Shown here: positions 37,057-37,180 of the stretch, in pieces
Layout of the letters: each line of letters begins with the position of its first letter
Position numbering within the stretch: the first letter of the stretch is position 1
Assembly: GCA_018400435.1 (NCBI GenBank)
Contig: JAGYMW010000017.1
Span: 1-37,180, forward strand
Direction of reading: 5' to 3'
Origin: Bacillota bacterium
GTDB lineage: Bacteria; Bacillota; Dethiobacteria; DTU022
Length of the DNA stretch: 37,180 bases
Notes under the pieces: model-generated
Seen by the model: only the letters and a program-made list of their open reading frames with translations
Told to the model about the DNA's origin: nothing
The model's database searches: none
Position numbers and translations under genes: made by a program

Positions 37057-37180
37057 ATGGATACCAATCTGATCAATCTCGGTTTTAACGAAAAATACAA
37101 ACAGGAAGCCTCCTGCTATGAAGACCTTTTCCCTGCCAGGATCACTGCCCAGTATAAAAATCTTTACAGGGCCGCAACCA
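37057..37180 (+). CDS. rsgA: Ribosome small subunit-dependent GTPase A, N-terminus (truncated by window end)
   Basis: MDTNLINLGFNEKYKQEASCYEDLFPARITAQYKNLYRAAT resembles the RsgA N-terminus; RBS AAGGAG. Confidence 0.7.
   Translation, partial: MDTNLINLGFNEKYKQEASCYEDLFPARITAQYKNLYRAAT

Noticed and set aside
1-37180. CRISPR arrays, tRNA/rRNA genes, transposases, phage genes
   Set aside because: Looked for regular repeats, cloverleaf-like and conserved RNA sequence, and recombinase/transposase motifs in the ORF list; none seen by eye. A tRNAscan-SE/CRISPR finder run would settle this.

Overview
This 37.2-kb window looks like a chromosomal segment of an anaerobic, low-to-mid GC Firmicute-like bacterium (taxonomy is inference). 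No phage, transposase, CRISPR, rRNA or tRNA gene was seen. Left to right it holds: the carA 3' end and carB; a head-to-head pair of decayed genes (M42 peptidase and GltD-like oxidoreductase); a membrane protein/winged-helix regulator/mini-protein operon; a GNAT protein; a ferredoxin; selD; a ferritin-like/VIT1 protein; a CDF transporter; a DUF2680-like secreted protein; a Trp-type T-box leader with a second T-box-like antiterminator/terminator, then trpB2; a three-gene ABC exporter whose ATPase has N-terminal MORN repeats; an inositol monophosphatase-like protein; a flavodiiron protein; a serpin lipoprotein; an MsrB lipoprotein; lepA; a DHH phosphoesterase; a membrane esterase; an HD-domain protein; a GNAT; a second ABC exporter; PspC; a SIMPL-domain lipoprotein; a membrane-anchored MBL-fold protein; an MscL C-terminal fragment; corA; and the rsgA 5' end. 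The strongest second-look items are: (1) the MORN-repeat/ABC-ATPase fusion in a translationally coupled operon; (2) selD read through an in-frame TGA (Sec) with a 7-bp SECIS-like hairpin just downstream, which the ORF caller truncated; (3) the tandem Trp T-box arrangement upstream of a solitary trpB2; (4) a deletion scar joining two genes that both lost their 5' ends; (5) a surface serpin carrying InlB-type repeats; (6) a strong promoter with a 29-bp palindrome over the predicted start site of a regulator-containing operon. All calls come from reading the sequence and translations; no database search was run.
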